Source: Pseudoalteromonas sp. T1lg23B
GTDB lineage: Bacteria; Pseudomonadota; Gammaproteobacteria; Enterobacterales; Alteromonadaceae
DNA: 64,000 bases
Reading direction: 5' to 3'
NCBI RefSeq assembly: GCF_002964665.1
Contig: NZ_PQBZ01000002.1
Location: 248,001-312,000 of the forward strand
Within the stretch, counting starts at the first letter, position 1. The number at the start of each line of letters is the position of its first letter. The notes beneath the pieces were generated by a model, which searched no databases, was not told the DNA's origin, and was given only the letters and a program-made list of their open reading frames with translations. Below are positions 40,083 through 48,543 of this stretch, piece after piece. Position numbers and translations under genes: made by a program.

Positions 40083-40781
40083 TTAAGTCACTTTTTTAAA
40101 TTTTAGGGCGTTCCAAAAGGCTTCGTCAGCCACAATTTCGCCCTCTTCATCTAGCGCTGGATAAGGTAAGCCTTTTTCTACGCAGCGATGGGCGATAATA
40201 GGGTGGCAACCTTCAAACAATAAAGTATGTTTGGTGTGCTCGTCCAGCATATCATTGCGATCATAAAGACCTGCCTCATCACGTTGGCGCTGTGCTTCGT
40301 ATAAAATGAGCGCTGCTGCCACAGAAACATTCAATGATTGCACCATGCCCTGCATGGGGATCACTATGTGTTTATCTGCATGTGCGAGGGCTTTGTCTGA
40401 AATCCCTAAGCGTTCTTGACCGACAATAATTGCGGTGGGTTTGGTATAGTCGATTGCTCGATAATCTACCGCATCATCGCTTAAGTTGGTCGCCAGTAAT
40501 TGAATACCTGGGTTTTGTTCACGAATGGCAGCAACGGCAGTATCAATGTCATCATGCATATGGGTTTCAACCCAATTCTTACTGCCACCAGAAGTATTAT
40601 TGGTTAAACGACGCTGCTCTTGAGGCCATACGGCATGTACATGGTGGCATCCAACAGCATCGGCGGTGCGCACAATGGCTGATAGGTTATGATGTTTATG
40701 TACTTCGTCCAGACAAACGGTTAGGTCGGTTTGACGCCTGTCTAACACCTGCTTTACGCGATGAAAACGTGTTTCTTTCAT
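40083..40781 (-). CDS. trmH: tRNA (guanosine-18-2'-O)-methyltransferase TrmH
   Basis: SPOUT methyltransferase that makes Gm18 in tRNA. It has 232 residues with DEVHKHHNLSAIVRTADAVG, IVGQERLGISDKALAHAD and IPMQGMVQSLNVSVAAALILYEA. The start METs as MKETRFHRVKQVLDRRQ. It is the first gene of the trmH-recG pair. In E. coli spoT comes directly upstream; here asnC, asnA, a DUF342 gene and ridA intervene. Confidence 0.96.
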   Translation of the reverse strand: MKETRFHRVKQVLDRRQTDLTVCLDEVHKHHNLSAIVRTADAVGCHHVHAVWPQEQRRLTNNTSGGSKNWVETHMHDDIDTAVAAIREQNPGIQLLATNLSDDAVDYRAIDYTKPTAIIVGQERLGISDKALAHADKHIVIPMQGMVQSLNVSVAAALILYEAQRQRDEAGLYDRNDMLDEHTKHTLLFEGCHPIIAHRCVEKGLPYPALDEEGEIVADEAFWNALKFKKVT

Positions 40782-40832
40782 CAGTTACTGCTCATTACAA
40801 TCAAAATAGCGCCTGATTATACCCGTATATTG

Positions 40833-41291
40833 CTAGGGGATCACCTCGCGGGCGATAGGGTTTTGTAAAGAGATCAGTGTCTCGGTAGATTGAATAGCCT
40901 CAATAGTTTGAATTTTATTGATTAATACATCCTGCAAGTGGTCTATGGTACGGGCCATGACTTTGATAAAAATACTGTAATTACCCGTTGTATAATAGGC
41001 TTCCACCACCTCTTCAAATTCTTGCAGTTGCGCAATGGTACTTGGGTAATCACGTGCATGCTTGAGGTTTACGCCAATAAAACAACACACATCATAGCCC
41101 AGCTTTTTAGCACTGATGGTGACTTTAGTGCCGACGATAATGCCTGCCTGTTTCATTTTCTCTACGCGTACATGAATGGTGCCCGCGCTAACGGCAAATC
41201 TTTTTGCTAATTCGGCATAAGGTGTACGTGCATTGTCCATTAATGCGTGCAAAATCGATTTATCAAGATTATCGATCTGATAATTTTCCAT
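40833..41291 (-). CDS. asnC: AsnC family transcriptional regulator
   Basis: Lrp/AsnC-type regulator; in E. coli AsnC activates the divergent asnA gene when asparagine is low. It has 152 residues from the ATG at 41291 (MENYQIDNLDKSILHALMDN), with an N-terminal helix-turn-helix (AELAKRFAVSAGTIHVRVEKM) and a C-terminal ligand-binding domain with GNYSIFIKVMARTIDHLQ. It is divergent from asnA across about 190 bp of AT-rich DNA that should hold the operator. An in-frame start at 41321 is less likely. Confidence 0.94.
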   Translation of the reverse strand: MENYQIDNLDKSILHALMDNARTPYAELAKRFAVSAGTIHVRVEKMKQAGIIVGTKVTISAKKLGYDVCCFIGVNLKHARDYPSTIAQLQEFEEVVEAYYTTGNYSIFIKVMARTIDHLQDVLINKIQTIEAIQSTETLISLQNPIAREVIP

Positions 41292-41477
41292 GGATATTTC
41301 ACTGTGTGATTTATGTTTCAATAAAATATAGCGCTTATTTTTGATGAAAAATAGGGTGTTTTGCTATTTTTGTTGATGGTTATTGTAATTATAGCGTTTT
41401 TTGTTGACGATAGATTTAAGCCGATAAAAATACGGCAAACAAATCAATAAAGAATACTGGGAATGAGGTCCTAAATT

Positions 41478-42476
41478 ATGAACAGCACATATCGTCAAAC
41501 ACAGCAGCAGATCAGCCGCGTTAAACACGTTTTTTCACAGCAGCTAGAGAGTCAGTTAGGGTTAATTGAAGTACAAGCGCCAATTCTGGCGAAAGTGGGT
41601 GATGGTACTCAAGACAACTTAAGCGGTACAGAAAAAGCCGTATCAGTAAAGGTGAAAACCTTACCTGATGCTCAGTTTGAAGTGGTGCACTCTTTAGCTA
41701 AATGGAAGCGTAAGACTTTGGCTGATTATGGCTTTGCAGTGGGCGAGGGGTTATACACCCACATGAAAGCATTGCGTCCAGATGAAGAGCGACTCTCTCC
41801 TATCCATTCGGTTTATGTTGATCAGTGGGATTGGGAAAAAGTTATTTGTGCTGAGTCTGAGCGTTCACTGGCGACCTTAAAGCAAACGGTTGAGACGCTT
41901 TATCGAGGCATTAAAGCCACTGAACAAATCGTTGCGGATGAGTTTGGCCTGACACCATTTCTACCTGAGCAGATCACTTTTGTACACAGCGAAGAATTAC
42001 GTCAAATGTACCCTGACTTCAGTGCGAAACAACGTGAGAAAGCGATTGCACAAGAGTACGGTGCAGTGTTTTTGATTGGCATTGGTGGCGCGCTGGGGGA
42101 TGGAAAAATTCACGATGTGCGTGCGCCAGATTATGACGATTGGTCAACCGCAACCTGTGACAAATATCAGGGGTTAAACGGTGATATTCTCGTTTGGAAC
42201 CCAGTACTTGAAGATGCTTTCGAGATTTCTTCAATGGGAATTCGCGTTTGTCCAGAAGCGTTAACAAGACAGCTCAAAGTTACTGGGGACGAAGACCGTG
42301 TGGAACAAGATTGGCACCAACAGCTTTTAAGCGGCGAGATGCCACAAACCATTGGCGGTGGTATTGGTCAGTCTCGTTTAGTCATGTTGCTGTTACAGAA
42401 GCAGCACATTGCCCAAGTACAAGTGGGCGTGTGGAGCGATGAAGTACAGTCACAGATTGGTGACGCACTGCGTTGA
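41478..42476 (+). CDS. asnA: Aspartate--ammonia ligase (asparagine synthetase A)
   Basis: Makes asparagine from aspartate and ammonia with ATP. It has 332 residues (about 330 in E. coli), related to class II tRNA synthetases. Landmarks: [63 protein letters not shown] and [16 protein letters not shown]. AsnA acts without glutamine, unlike AsnB. It is divergent from asnC, and a strong terminator follows at 42499. Confidence 0.97.
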   Translation: MNSTYRQTQQQISRVKHVFSQQLESQLGLIEVQAPILAKVGDGTQDNLSGTEKAVSVKVKTLPDAQFEVVHSLAKWKRKTLADYGFAVGEGLYTHMKALRPDEERLSPIHSVYVDQWDWEKVICAESERSLATLKQTVETLYRGIKATEQIVADEFGLTPFLPEQITFVHSEELRQMYPDFSAKQREKAIAQEYGAVFLIGIGGALGDGKIHDVRAPDYDDWSTATCDKYQGLNGDILVWNPVLEDAFEISSMGIRVCPEALTRQLKVTGDEDRVEQDWHQQLLSGEMPQTIGGGIGQSRLVMLLLQKQHIAQVQVGVWSDEVQSQIGDALR

Positions 42477-42498
42477 TGGTGAGATTTAAAATGAGTGT

Positions 42499-42533
42499 AA
42501 AGCGACGTCGCTGTAAGGTGGCGTTGCTTTTTT
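42499..42533 (+). terminator. Terminator of asnA
   Basis: AAAGCGACGTCGCT (42499-42512), loop GTAA, GGTGGCGTTGCTTT (42517-42530), then TTT. The 14-bp stem includes several G-T pairs. Confidence 0.8.
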
Positions 42534-42989
42534 CAATATTTTCAAGTGGGCAGCTATCAAGCCGACAACGTAATAGGTTTTAAGTGAGTAAGGTGAACTC
42601 TTAGATGTAGGCATCACCTGGGAAGCAACAAACTCTAAGTGAGTGTTGTTTAGTAGCGCAAAGCGGTATCGCCTTCGGGTGGTGCCGCTTTTTTTATGTT
42701 GGTAACGCTTTGTGTATCCTTAAAAAAATAATTTATACACCCACTAAAGTCTAGTTGTTTTTGTTGTGCTAGAAACCGCACACGTGACGCGAGAGCAAGA
42801 CTTAGAATGGTTGTGGATTGCGGCAGCCACTTTTCAAATTTTCTGGCTGATATATGTAAAAATGAGGTCGATGTCCTTATTGGCTGCACCCAATGACACG
42901 TTAGTGCTTTTATATTCTTATATATTTTATCTTCTACCTGTGTTTATTCAGTCGGATAGTTCATTGTCTATCCGACAGTACAAGAAGTG
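42534..42989. other. Intergenic region with a second terminator; possible small RNA
   Basis: No supported gene. After the asnA terminator a 126-nt stretch (42534-42659) contains an AGGTGA/TCACCT hairpin (42591-42619) and runs into a second strong terminator at 42660-42695. An independent short transcript would explain the second terminator. A 9-bp hairpin, GTCGGATAG (42951-42959) with CTATCCGAC (42968-42976), lies near the 3' end of the DUF342 gene and may terminate it. Confidence 0.4.
42660..42695 (+). terminator. Second rho-independent terminator downstream of asnA
   Basis: AAAGCGGTATCGCC (42660-42673), loop TTCG, GGTGGTGCCGCTTT (42678-42691), followed by more T. UUCG loop and GC-rich stem; about 125 nt beyond the first terminator. 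Confidence 0.85.
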
Positions 42990-44612
42990 TTAGCTGGTCT
43001 TAAACTCTATCTCTATTTTGCCTTCGACCAGAGCTGCGGTACAGGGGGGGTAGCTGCGGGTGGTTTTAAATACGCGGTCAAAAATATGGATCTCAACGCC
43101 TGGATTGAGGGCTTGATTGGCAACCAACTTGGTGTTTTCAAGCAGCTCATTGAGTTGGTTTTCCATGTCTGACATTTTCTTTTCAAGGACTTCAGCTTCT
43201 TGGCAATAGTGCATTTGTGTGGCACCAATTTTAGCCATGAGTTGTTTCTTTTTTTCTGGGTCTTTGAGTTGATCCGCTTTTTCGATGGTTTGTTGTAGGG
43301 TATTGAGTTGTTCGCTGGTTTTACTGAGCGCCTTGAGACACTCATCGGTCTCAGCCGTTAGTTCTACACCGCTACGGGCCAAGCGCACAATCATTTTGGC
43401 ACCTGATTCACTGCCAATTTCACCAGCGATCAGCATTTGTGTATCCAATACTTCACCGCCAATCAGTTTACCTCTTGGGTTATCATCAGCGCCAATTTGC
43501 ACCAGTTGATTGGCCTTGATGGTACAGTGATTACTTTGTTTCGCAATATACACATTGTTGCCTTCAAGGTAGCTATATTGGCCGTGTGCCACATGAATAT
43601 CGCCCTGTGCGACTAAGCGGCAGGTTAAGCCTTGATCATTGTTTTGATGATCTAAGTGGCCAATCACAGCCTGTTTAACATCGATGTGCCCACCGCTGAT
43701 GAGCTCCCCTGATTCCACAGAGCCCATGACTGTAATATCGCCTTTGGCTTTTACTTTCATGCCTGGGGCAACAGTATGAGTAACTATCACACTGCCATTG
43801 AAATCGACGTGGCCACTGCGTACGTCTACATCTTTAATGGTAAATACGTCATCAACGCGCATACCATTTTGAATATCGGATGGACAGCCTGCAATACTGG
43901 CAACCAGCTCAAGCGGATTACTGGCCGAAATTTCAGTGCCTTCGCCAGCGGTAAGTTCGAAATCTTCACCTTCTTTGGCTTCAATACTGTCACCTGTCAC
44001 CGTGAAGCCTTCTTTACCGGGCGTGGGTGGCTGTTTAGAAACCAATAAAGTGCCGGGCGCGACGCTTGCCAATTTGCCAAAATCCCGCATATCGACAGAG
44101 CCATCTTCTCTGAGTTTTGGCTGTTTTAAGCGTTCTCTCATGGTAACAACGTGCGCTATTAGCTTAGCCGGTTGGCCATCTTGTGGAAGGCGACCCTGTG
44201 CAATAACACCCTTTGCGGTTGAGCCTGCTGGCAGCTCTAACTGTTTTTGTAGAATCTTTTCTAAGTAGAGCTGCTTATATCCACGGCTGACACCCGCGTT
44301 GATAATCGCCTTCTTGGCTTTTTCTAAATTGATCATAGCCCCCCCTTTCGCTGTCACGAGGTGGGCGGTGGCGGTCATCTTGTCATCAGAGAGCTCAATG
44401 GTCAGTTGTGCGTCGACTTTTCTGGCAACAACGAGCTGTTTCTCGGGGAAGTCACTTTTAAAAAATGCGTCAATAGAGTCTCTGTCGACTTCACAGTCGG
44501 CATAAGGGGAACGCTCGAGTGCTTCTATAACAAAAGCAGCATTTGGTGGATTTAGTTGAGCAACGTCTAACAGGACATTTCCATTGTGTGCCAATTTGAA
44601 CACGTTTATCAC
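42990..44612 (-). CDS. DUF342/FapA family protein
   Basis: Cytoplasmic protein of 540 residues. The central and C-terminal part is a right-handed beta-helix-like domain with repeated short strands (FNGSVIVTHTVAPGMKVKAKGDITVMGSVE in pieces), followed by a coiled coil (about 425-500) and a short C-terminal domain. This is the DUF342 plan; the family is called FapA because a Vibrio member affects flagellar assembly and polar localisation. No flagellar gene is close by, so that role is not implied here. It is a single gene on the minus strand with ridA upstream. Confidence 0.85.
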   Translation of the reverse strand: MINVFKLAHNGNVLLDVAQLNPPNAAFVIEALERSPYADCEVDRDSIDAFFKSDFPEKQLVVARKVDAQLTIELSDDKMTATAHLVTAKGGAMINLEKAKKAIINAGVSRGYKQLYLEKILQKQLELPAGSTAKGVIAQGRLPQDGQPAKLIAHVVTMRERLKQPKLREDGSVDMRDFGKLASVAPGTLLVSKQPPTPGKEGFTVTGDSIEAKEGEDFELTAGEGTEISASNPLELVASIAGCPSDIQNGMRVDDVFTIKDVDVRSGHVDFNGSVIVTHTVAPGMKVKAKGDITVMGSVESGELISGGHIDVKQAVIGHLDHQNNDQGLTCRLVAQGDIHVAHGQYSYLEGNNVYIAKQSNHCTIKANQLVQIGADDNPRGKLIGGEVLDTQMLIAGEIGSESGAKMIVRLARSGVELTAETDECLKALSKTSEQLNTLQQTIEKADQLKDPEKKKQLMAKIGATQMHYCQEAEVLEKKMSDMENQLNELLENTKLVANQALNPGVEIHIFDRVFKTTRSYPPCTAALVEGKIEIEFKTS

Positions 44613-44723
44613 CCTTACCTTTGAGGCTCAATAACGAAACCAGAACAAAAACCAAAGTATTAGCTTTAGAGTGCTTAATAAAGAGTATAGAGTCAAGTGC
44701 TTGAGATCAAAGAATAGACATAA

Positions 44724-44749
44724 AAAAAGCCACACTGAGGTGGCTTTTT
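44724..44749 (-). terminator. Terminator of the gmk-rpoZ-spoT-ridA run
   Basis: AAAAAGCCAC (44724-44733) pairs with GTGGCTTTTT (44740-44749), loop of 6 nt. On the minus strand it is followed by a T run and lies 12 bp after the ridA stop. Confidence 0.85.
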
Positions 44750-44761
44750 AATACTAAATAG

Positions 44762-45154
44762 TTAGTTTGTTGACGGAAGCTCCATAATGCCGTCAATTTC
44801 AATCTGAGCCCCCTTAGGTAACTCTTTTACCCCGATAGCTGCGCGAGCAGGGTAAGGTGTTCTAAAGTGTTGACTCATGATCTCGTTCACTGTGGCAAAG
44901 TTGCTTAGATCAGTTAAGAAGATATTGACCTTAACCATATCTTGCAGCTGACCACCGGCTGCTTCACACACAGCGGTTAGGTTTTTGAATACCTGTTGTG
45001 CTTGCTCAGCAAAATCTTCTGAGATCATTTCCATAGTTTCGGGCACCAATGGAATTTGACCTGAAAGGTAAACCGCCGTGCCTACCTTCACTGCTTGATT
45101 GTAAGTACCGATAGCTGCTGGAGCTTGGTCGGTAGAGATAATCGCTTTATTCAT
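44762..45154 (-). CDS. ridA: RidA family reactive intermediate/imine deaminase
   Basis: Hydrolyses reactive enamine/imine intermediates such as 2-aminoacrylate. It has 130 residues from the ATG at 45154 ([20 protein letters not shown]), which has AGGA upstream; a TTG two codons earlier is the alternative. The family landmarks are [40 protein letters not shown] and the substrate-binding Arg in [22 protein letters not shown]. It follows spoT by a few bases, as in many Alteromonadales and Vibrionales, so it is probably in the same transcript. Confidence 0.95.
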   Translation of the reverse strand: MNKAIISTDQAPAAIGTYNQAVKVGTAVYLSGQIPLVPETMEMISEDFAEQAQQVFKNLTAVCEAAGGQLQDMVKVNIFLTDLSNFATVNEIMSQHFRTPYPARAAIGVKELPKGAQIEIDGIMELPSTN

Positions 45155-45162
45155 TTTCAATC

Positions 45163-47264
45163 CTATTTCTTGCGATATACGCGTTGTACATCTGGCATAA
45201 CCCGAATACGGCGCATAATATTAGCGACGTGAATACGGTCTTTAACGGTAATGCCTAAATCTATCACGTATAAGTTACTTTCTTTTTCGTCGGTAGCGAT
45301 TTCAACGATATTGGCTTGTGTACTTGCTACCACGTTGGTGAGTTTTGCTAATGCACCTTGGTGATTGATAATTTCCACTCTTAATGCAGCAATATATTCT
45401 TTCTCTGGGTTGTCTTCCCATTTTACAACAAAATATTTGGAGCGCTCATTTTCCCAGCCTTTAATGTTCTTACACTCTTGGCGGTGAACATTCAGACCTT
45501 TACCTTGGCTCACATAGGCTGTAATGGCATCCCCCGGTACTGGACGACAGCACTTCGAGTAATTGACCAGCATGCCTTCTGTTCCGATAATAGCGGCTTT
45601 GGCTCTTTTGGCAACATTTTCAATGCCATCGTCGGTTTGTAACAGGCGTTTGGCAATCAATACGCTCATGATATTACCGGTGCCAATTTCTACCAGCAGT
45701 TCCAGTAGTGTACCTAGTTTGTGTTCTTCGAGTACACGGTCAATATTCTCTTGCGGAATATCATCAAGCTTGTTCTCACCAAGGGCTGAATCTAATAAGC
45801 GACGGCCAAGCTGAATGGCTTCTTCTTGATGTTGGCTCTTGAGGTAGTTACGCACCCCTAAACGCGCCTTTCCGGTGACGATAAAATTCAGCCAAGTGGC
45901 ATTGGGATGCGCGCCTGAGCTGGTGATCACCTCTACGGTTTGGCCGGTATCGAGCGCTTTGCTCAATGGATAAGGTTTACGATTCACCCGTGCGCCAACG
46001 CAAGTATTACCCACGTCGGTATGCACCGCATAAGCAAAGTCTACGGCGGTTGCCCCCATAGGAAGTTCAACGATGCGACCATCGGGTGTGAATACATAGA
46101 TTTCTTCTGGGAAGAGCTCGGTTTTAACGTTTTCAACAAACTCAAATGAAGACCCAGCACTTTGCTGTAGCTCTAATAGACTTTGCATCCACTGACGGGC
46201 ACGCTGTTGCGCGGTGTGGCCTGCGCTGTCTCCCGCCTTTTTGTACATCCAGTGTGCCGCTACACCTTTATCCGCCATGTGATCCATGTCATGGGTGCGA
46301 ATTTGAATTTCAACGGGGATACCATGTGGACCCACCAACGAAGTATGTAATGACTGATAACCGTTAGTTTTTGGCACCGCAATATAATCTTTAAAACGGG
46401 TTTCTATGGGTTTGTACAGGTTATGTGCAACCCCCAGAACTCGGTAACAAGTATCCAAGTTATCTACGTTGATCCTAAAGGCATAAATGTCCATCACTTC
46501 GTTGAACATCAATTCCTTGTTGAGCATTTTTTTGTAGATACTATATAAGTGCTTTTCACGACCACTGACCGATGCTTTGATACCCGATTCTGCTAAACGA
46601 GATTCAATTTCAGTCTGGATATTGCTAATGACTTCTTTACGATTGCCTCGTGCTTTGGCGACTTCTGAGCGCAATGCGCGGTGACGCATAGGATAGAGCG
46701 CTTGAAATCCTAAGTCTTCCAGCTCATTTTTGATATCGTGTATACCCAATCGGTTAGCAATTGGTGCGAAAATCTCTAGCGTCTCACGGGCGATACGACG
46801 GCGCTTATCTGGTCTAAGAGCACCCAATGTAGCATATTGTGCGTTCTATCGGCGAGCTTAATCAAAATAACGCGAATATCTTGCGTCATTGCCATGATCA
46901 TTTTGCGGTAGTTTTCGGCCTGAAACTGTTTTTTGTCTTTGAAGCTGAGCTTATCAAGTTTACTCACACCCTCAACCAATTCTGCGACCGTTTCACCAAA
47001 AATTTCCGCTAAGTCTTGCTGGCTAAAATCGGTATCTTCTATCACATCGTGCATTAATGCGGCCATCAATGTTTCATGATCTAAACGCATACCAGCGAGA
47101 ATTTGTGTCACTTCCACAGGATGGGTGATATAAGGCTCTCCGCTTGAGCGTGTTTGCCCTTCATGGGCTTCACGCGCCACCACATAAGCTTTTTGTACCA
47201 GCTCAACGTCTGCGGGTGATAAATATTCAGAGATCTTCTTTTTTAGGCCTTCAAAAAGATACAT
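45163..47264 (-). pseudogene. spoT: SpoT (p)ppGpp synthetase/hydrolase with a one-base frameshift
   Basis: Bifunctional enzyme that makes and degrades the alarmone (p)ppGpp. The frame from 47264 (MYLFEGLKKKISEYLSP) covers most of the HD hydrolase domain, including ALMHDVIEDTDF. It reads ADRTHNM and then leaves the expected frame and stops near 46776. The second frame resumes TLGALRPDKRRRIARETLEIF and continues through the synthetase (DIYAFRINV), TGS and ACT domains to 45163. Comparison with the family's HNMRTLGAL shows that one base is missing at about 46831/46832 (GCAT where a CGCAT is expected). All other parts look intact, about 700 codons in total. It is either a real mutation or a sequencing error. 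Confidence 0.9.
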
Positions 47265-47372
47265 TCACACTCCAATGTTCCAGTGAAGTTATCGATATGT
47301 AACGAATATACGATGAATTGAAAGATAAACCAACGACTAGTCGGGACTTTATTTTATTGAGAATGTAAAACA

Positions 47373-47400
47373 ACAATGCCAGCAAAAATGCTGGCATTGT
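47373..47400 (-). terminator. Hairpin after rpoZ
   Basis: ACAATGCCAGCA (47373-47384), loop AAAA, TGCTGGCATTGT (47389-47400). The 12-bp perfect stem lies 20 bases after the rpoZ stop on the minus strand, ahead of spoT, with a weak T-rich tail. It could be a partial terminator separating gmk/rpoZ from spoT. Confidence 0.7.
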
Positions 47401-47419
47401 CTTACAAACCGAAACAGGT

Positions 47420-47695
47420 TTAGTTGTTGCCACCTACAATGGCTGCAACAGCTGCAAGCTCAGCAGCTTCTTGGTTTTGCTGTTCTTCACGGTCGATTAC
47501 ATCTAATGAAGAGCTGTTCACTAGACCTTTTTCAATTTCACGTAAAGCGATAACCGTTGGCTTATCGTTTTCAGCGTCAACCATAGGGTCTTTACCCCCT
47601 ACCGCGATTTGACGAGCGCGACGCGCTGCTACCAAGATTAAATCAAAACGGTTACCAATTGCATCTACTGCATCTTCTACAGTTACGCGAGCCAT
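47420..47695 (-). CDS. rpoZ: RNA polymerase omega subunit
   Basis: Small subunit that assists assembly of RNA polymerase and forms part of the ppGpp-binding site. It has 91 residues: [19 protein letters not shown], then [12 protein letters not shown] and [14 protein letters not shown]. The length matches the family. It lies between gmk and spoT as in E. coli. Confidence 0.97.
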   Translation of the reverse strand: MARVTVEDAVDAIGNRFDLILVAARRARQIAVGGKDPMVDAENDKPTVIALREIEKGLVNSSSLDVIDREEQQNQEAAELAAVAAIVGGNN

Positions 47696-47786
47696 CGAAG
47701 CACTCCAAAGTTAATTCATTTCCAAAAGGCTAGTTTACTGCAAGGGAGCAGCTTCGCCAAGTGGATGGTTAAAATTTATCACTAAT

Positions 47787-48410
47787 TTAGCGTAAAAGAT
47801 CGCTAATTAGTGTCGCATGACGCGTCTGCTGTGCGCTAAGTTCCATGCGCGCAGCCATAACAATATGTTCAAGCTGGCCTAGGGTCGTGTCAAAATCATC
47901 ATTGATTAACACGTAATCAAACTCATTAAAGTGAGAGCTTTCAGATTTAGCCTGTGCCATGCGTGACGCAATGACTTCTTTCGAATCTTGGCCACGACCA
48001 TTTAGACGGTTTTCTAACTCTTGCTGTGATGGTGGCAAGATAAAGATGGTTTTCACTTCAGGCACCAACTTACGAACTTGCTGAGCACCTTGCCAATCAA
48101 TGTCCAAAAATACGTCAATACCACCATTTAGCTGTTCTTCGATAGCGGCTTTAGAAGTGCCATAGTAATTATCAAATACTTTAGCCCATTCGAAGAAATC
48201 GCCTTGCTCAATCAGGGCTTCGAATTGTTCAACCGAAACAAAATGGTAATGTTCAGCGTTATTTTCGCCCGGACGTGGCGCACGAGTAGTGTGAGATACA
48301 GACACCTTTACATCTTGGTGCTTTTCTAGCAGAGCTTTGATTAAGCTTGACTTTCCTGCGCCTGATGGGGCTGACAAAATAAATAGATTACCACGGGTTG
48401 TTGTTGTCAT
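47787..48410 (-). CDS. gmk: Guanylate kinase
   Basis: Phosphorylates GMP to GDP. It has 207 residues with the P-loop [15 protein letters not shown], the GMP-binding [19 protein letters not shown], and [12 protein letters not shown]. First gene of the gmk-rpoZ-spoT group on the minus strand. The link of guanine nucleotide synthesis with ppGpp metabolism is conserved in this gene order. Confidence 0.97.
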   Translation of the reverse strand: MTTTTRGNLFILSAPSGAGKSSLIKALLEKHQDVKVSVSHTTRAPRPGENNAEHYHFVSVEQFEALIEQGDFFEWAKVFDNYYGTSKAAIEEQLNGGIDVFLDIDWQGAQQVRKLVPEVKTIFILPPSQQELENRLNGRGQDSKEVIASRMAQAKSESSHFNEFDYVLINDDFDTTLGQLEHIVMAARMELSAQQTRHATLISDLLR

Positions 48411-48512
48411 AGGATGTTGCTCTTAAAATGAAGTGGCGAAGCTTTGCCCTAGCCAATATCTAAACTAAACGCATATTTTAAACGTTACGCTTGATATAAG
48501 CTAGTCAATAAA

Positions 48513-48537
48513 AGGCCCAAGCGGGTTGCTTGGGCCT
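48513..48537 (-). terminator. Terminator of the S9 peptidase gene
   Basis: AGGCCCAAGC (48513-48522), loop GGGTT, GCTTGGGCCT (48528-48537). On the minus strand the stem is followed by TTTTATT and lies 6 bp after the peptidase stop. Confidence 0.85.
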
Positions 48538-48543
48538 AGTGGG

